Assembly (NCBI GenBank): GCA_030146605.1
Contig: JASLBO010000049.1
Span: 1 to 10,540, forward strand
Source: Sphingomonas sp.
GTDB lineage: Bacteria; Pseudomonadota; Alphaproteobacteria; Sphingomonadales; Sphingomonadaceae
Reading direction: 5' to 3'
Length of the DNA stretch: 10,540 nt
In this document: positions 7,764 to 10,540 of the stretch, piece by piece
Layout: each line of letters opens with the position of its first letter
Numbering within the stretch: the stretch's first letter is position 1
Program-made: the position numbers and the translations under genes
The notes under the pieces: generated by a model
Databases searched by the model: none
The model's input: only the letters and a program-made list of their open reading frames with translations
What the model was told of the DNA's origin: nothing

Positions 7764-8716
7764 CCGTTGCAGAAGTCCATGCACTCGCCGCGCGGATCCG
7801 CGAGCAAGTCGCCCGCGCCGTCGTCGGCCACGAGACCAGCGTCGAGCTGATGTTGATCGCGCTCTTCTCGGGCGGGCACATCTTGCTCGAAGGACCGCCG
7901 GGCACCGCCAAGACGCTGCTGGCGTCGTGCTTCGCCCGTGCGGTGGGGCTCGATTTCGGCCGGATCCAGTTCACTCCGGATCTGATGCCCGGCGACATCA
8001 TCGGCGCCAATCTGTTCAACTTCCAGACGAGCCAGTTCACCCTCACCCGCGGACCGGTTTTCACCGAATTGCTGCTCGCCGACGAGATCAACCGGACGCC
8101 GCCCAAGACCCAGGCCGCATTGCTCGAGGCGATGCAGGAGCGCACCGTGACGATCGACGGCGAGAGCCTGCCCCTGAGCGCCCGCTTCACCGTGGTCGCC
8201 ACGCAGAATCCGATCGAGCAGCAGGGCGTCTATCCGCTGCCCGAGGCGCAGCTCGACCGCTTCCTGTTCAAGCAGACGGTCGACTATCCGAGCGCCGAGG
8301 AAGAGCGCAAGATCATCGCGGTGCACGGCGCACGGCCCGGCGCGATGGCACCCGGCGACTGGGGTGTGGTCGCCGTTGCCGATGCGGCACAGATCACCGA
8401 GGCGATGGCCGGCGTCGCAACAGTCCGGCTGGTCGACGAAGTCATCGACTACATCCTCGCATTGATCCGGGCGACGCGCGGCGTCGCGGACCTCGAAAGC
8501 GGTGCCTCGCCCCGCGCGGGTGCGATGATGGCGGGTGCGGCCCGCGCGCGTGCTGCGATCGAGGGCCGCGACTTCGTCATCCCCGACGACGTCAAGGCGA
8601 TCGCGCCTGCGCTGCTGCGCCACCGCCTGATCCTGTCGCCCGCGGCTGAAATCGACGGTCGGGCGATCGAGGATGTCGTCGCCGGCATCATCGAGACGAT
8701 CGAGGCGCCGCGCTGA
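7760..8716 (+). CDS. MoxR-family AAA+ ATPase
   Basis: A hexameric-type AAA+ ATPase thought to act as a chaperone on partner proteins with vWA-like domains. Numbering from the alternative ATG at 7730 (328 aa): Walker A GPPGTAKT at 55-62 (K61), Walker B LLLADE ending at D118-E119, sensor 1 ATQNP (N160), EAQLDR (R177, a candidate arginine finger), and the sensor 2 region GASPRAG (R262) followed by the C-terminal lid helices. All key residues are intact, so the protein should be an active ATPase. I prefer the GTG at 7760 (318 aa) because it gives a 4-base overlap with the previous stop and a well-spaced AGGAA; the ATG at 7730 remains possible. It is followed after seven bases by the DUF58 gene, the standard partner. 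No substrate can be read from the sequence. Confidence 0.93.
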   Translation: MTVAEVHALAARIREQVARAVVGHETSVELMLIALFSGGHILLEGPPGTAKTLLASCFARAVGLDFGRIQFTPDLMPGDIIGANLFNFQTSQFTLTRGPVFTELLLADEINRTPPKTQAALLEAMQERTVTIDGESLPLSARFTVVATQNPIEQQGVYPLPEAQLDRFLFKQTVDYPSAEEERKIIAVHGARPGAMAPGDWGVVAVADAAQITEAMAGVATVRLVDEVIDYILALIRATRGVADLESGASPRAGAMMAGAARARAAIEGRDFVIPDDVKAIAPALLRHRLILSPAAEIDGRAIEDVVAGIIETIEAPR

Positions 8717-8723
8717 CCGCGAT

Positions 8724-10043
8724 ATGATCTACCCGACCCGAACAGCCATTACCGCCGTCGTCGCGGGACTGCCGGTGACGCTCCTCGTGGCGCTGCTGGT
8801 GCCCGAGCGCTGGTATGCCGCATTGGCCTGGCCGGCGGCGGTGGCGGTGCTGACGCTGCTCGACGGGCTGATCGGCGCGCGCGCGGGCCAGGCCCGGGCG
8901 CGGATCGATCTCCCGCGCAGCGCCGGCGTGGGCACCGGGCTCATCGCCAACCTCCACGTCGCGATCGAGGGCGGCGGCGCCCTGCCCGCGCGGGCGGAGT
9001 TCGCCTTGCAGACCAATGCGCTGCTCGAACGTGCCGAGACCGATGTCCGTTGGCTCGATCTCGATGCGGGCAAGGGCCGATATGCGATCCACTTCCACGC
9101 GACGCGGCGCGGCACCGGGCAGATCGATCGGCTGTGGCTGCGCTGGACGGGCAAGCTGGGGCTCAGCTGGAAGCAGCAGGTGCTGACGCTCGACGCGACA
9201 ACGGCGATCCTGCCCGATCTCAGCGTGGTGCACGATCGCGGCGCGCGGCTTTTCCAGCGCCATGCGATGAACGGCATGATGGCGCAGATCGAGCGCGGCG
9301 ACGGCGTCGATTTCGACGCGTTGGTCGAGTTCCGCGCCGGTATGGACCGGCGCGCGATCGACTGGAAGCAATCGGCGCGGCATTCCAAGCTCCACGCCAA
9401 GGAGACCCGCACCGAGCGCAACAACCAGATCGTCTTCGCGGTCGATTGCGGGCGCCAGATGAGCGAACCGCTGGCGGGGCTCAGCCGGCTGGACCGGGTG
9501 ATTTCGGCGATGCTGCTCACCGGCTGGGTGGCGCTCAAGCTCGGCGACCGGGTGGCGCTCCACGCCTTCGATTCGCAGCCGCGGGTCGCCAGCGGCCTCG
9601 TGACGGGAGCCGGCGCCTTTGGTGAGCTCCAGCACCTCGCCGCACGCATCGATTATAGCGGCGATGAAACCAACTATACCTACGCGCTGACCACGCTCGC
9701 CGCCCGGCTTACGCGGCGCTCGATGATCATCCTGTTCACCGAGTTCACCGATCCCACTTCGGCCGAATTCATGGTCAAGGCCGCCGCGCGGCTGCTTCAG
9801 ACTCATTTGCTGCTCGTCGTCGTGCTCCGCGACGACGAACTGGAGACCATCGTCGATACGCCACCCGTGACCGCCGACGACGTGACCCGCGCCGTCACCG
9901 CGGCGGCGCTGCTGCGCGATCGGCTGACGGTCCTCACCCAGCTGCGCCATCTTGGCGCGCACGTGATCGAGAGCGAATATGACCGCGTCGCCGACCGGCT
10001 GGTCGAGGGCTATGCCGCGCTCAAGCGAAGGAACCTGCTGTGA
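8724..10043 (+). CDS. DUF58 domain-containing protein (vWA-like partner of MoxR)
   Basis: A 439-aa protein with two N-terminal membrane helices (about residues 5-25 and 29-50) and a soluble domain ending in a vWA-like fold. The DUF58 hallmark [11 protein letters not shown] is at about 210-220 (D213, W214, K215). The metal-site loop reads D241-C-G-R-Q-M instead of the classical DxSxS, as is common in this family. Candidate T316 and D343 could be the other MIDAS positions. The ATG at 8724 sits seven bases after the MoxR stop. A longer frame begins at 8673, but its extra 17 residues are Arg/Ser-rich and lie inside the MoxR gene, so I reject it. No good ribosome binding site precedes 8724, so translation is probably coupled to MoxR. 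The likely role is to be the membrane-anchored client or adaptor of the MoxR ATPase. Confidence 0.92.
   Translation: MIYPTRTAITAVVAGLPVTLLVALLVPERWYAALAWPAAVAVLTLLDGLIGARAGQARARIDLPRSAGVGTGLIANLHVAIEGGGALPARAEFALQTNALLERAETDVRWLDLDAGKGRYAIHFHATRRGTGQIDRLWLRWTGKLGLSWKQQVLTLDATTAILPDLSVVHDRGARLFQRHAMNGMMAQIERGDGVDFDALVEFRAGMDRRAIDWKQSARHSKLHAKETRTERNNQIVFAVDCGRQMSEPLAGLSRLDRVISAMLLTGWVALKLGDRVALHAFDSQPRVASGLVTGAGAFGELQHLAARIDYSGDETNYTYALTTLAARLTRRSMIILFTEFTDPTSAEFMVKAAARLLQTHLLLVVVLRDDELETIVDTPPVTADDVTRAVTAAALLRDRLTVLTQLRHLGAHVIESEYDRVADRLVEGYAALKRRNLL
10027..10032 (+). promoter_or_regulatory. Ribosome binding site for the SpoIIM-family gene
   Basis: GAAGGA lies seven bases before a GTG at 10040 that overlaps the DUF58 stop (GTGA). 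This decides for the GTG over the in-frame ATG at 10082. Confidence 0.6.
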
Positions 10044-10540
10044 CGCCGCTCGCCGAACCCGACGCGCTTCGCGCGGCTCCAATGGTCAATGCCAGCCGCT
10101 TCCGCGCCGCGCATGAAGCCGAATGGCAGCGGCTGGAACAACTGCTGACGCGCATCGAGAAGCGCTCGGTCCGCACGCTCGACGACGACGACATCCTCGC
10201 GCTGCCCCTGCTCTACCGCGCGACGCTTTCCTCGCTCTCGGTCGCGCGCGAGACTTCGCTCGATCGCGCATTGGTCGCCTATCTCGAGCAGCTCGCCACC
10301 CGGGCCTATTTCCAGCTCTACAGCGTCCCGACTTCGCTGGCCGGCCAGATTGGCCGTTTCTTCGTCTCGGGCTGGCCGCTGGCAATTCAGGCGCTGTGGA
10401 AGGAAATCCTGTTCTGCGTCGCGCTGCTGGCAATCGGCGCGCTGGCGGGGTTCGCCCTCGTGGCGGGCGACCCGAGCTGGTATTACAGCATCCTCTCCGA
10501 AGACATGGCCGGCGGGCGCGATCCCTCGGCAAGCGCGGAG
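10040..10540 (+). CDS. SpoIIM-family (stage II sporulation protein M-like) membrane protein, 3'-partial
   Basis: The first 167 codons are present; the gene runs off the right edge. The N-terminal half is helical: FRAAHEAEWQRLEQLL, then LYRATLSSLSVARE (from L58) and a YLEQLATRAYFQLY segment, the usual pattern upstream of the membrane helices in SpoIIM-like proteins. The first membrane helix (ILFCVALLAIGALAGFALVAG) is at about residues 123-143. The organism type does not sporulate, so the family name does not describe its function; in Gram-negatives these proteins sit beside MoxR/DUF58 genes, often followed by an RDD-domain membrane protein. I expect such a gene just beyond the window. The GTG start overlaps the DUF58 stop and has a strong GAAGGA. 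The reading frame is open throughout although no ATG is at its start. Confidence 0.85.
   Translation, partial: MTPLAEPDALRAAPMVNASRFRAAHEAEWQRLEQLLTRIEKRSVRTLDDDDILALPLLYRATLSSLSVARETSLDRALVAYLEQLATRAYFQLYSVPTSLAGQIGRFFVSGWPLAIQALWKEILFCVALLAIGALAGFALVAGDPSWYYSILSEDMAGGRDPSASAE

Noticed and set aside
8673..8723. 17-residue N-terminal extension of the DUF58 protein
   Set aside because: Arg/Ser-rich, within the MoxR coding region, and not like the usual MIYPT-type N-terminus before the first membrane helix.
8688..10082. Minus-strand open frame of 464 aa opposite the DUF58 gene
   Set aside because: Arg/Gln/His-rich shadow; the plus strand carries clear DUF58 motifs in the same bases.

Overview
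The window is very GC-rich DNA whose codon use, gene families and gene order point to an alphaproteobacterium, most likely of the Sphingomonas type. This assignment is from recall of gene families, not from a search. It is almost fully coding, and no stretch of 300 bases or more lacks a gene. I see no RNA gene, insertion sequence or CRISPR array.

Region 1 (2-4837, + strand) is one enormous reading frame. It is already open at the left edge, so the true start lies upstream. It looks like a modular effector or polymorphic toxin: an alpha-helical N-terminal part, a hydrophobic membrane-inserting segment, a long Gly/Ala-rich stretch, and then several candidate enzymatic modules separated by Pro- or Lys-rich linkers. 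The three candidates are a JAB-like HxHP metal-site domain, an ADP-ribosyltransferase-like domain of the DUF3990 type, and a C-terminal HNH-type nuclease. The hydrophobic module resembles effectors loaded into extracellular contractile injection systems (the DUF4157-type proteins), but the diagnostic N-terminus is outside the window.

Region 2 (4904-5683, - strand) is a polytopic membrane protein, convergent with the toxin gene and divergent from region 3.

Region 3 (5812 to the right edge, + strand) is a tightly packed operon: DUF4129 protein, DUF4350 protein, MoxR AAA+ ATPase, DUF58 vWA-like protein, and a SpoIIM-family membrane protein cut off by the window end. Three of the four junctions are or can be 4-base stop/start overlaps, and the fourth is a 7-base gap. 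By analogy with other MoxR-vWA pairs, the ATPase and the DUF58 protein probably act together as a chaperone-like module at the inner membrane, with the DUF4129, DUF4350 and SpoIIM proteins as membrane partners. The exact substrate is unknown.

The toxin gene is the unusual part of the window. No immunity gene is evident beside it.
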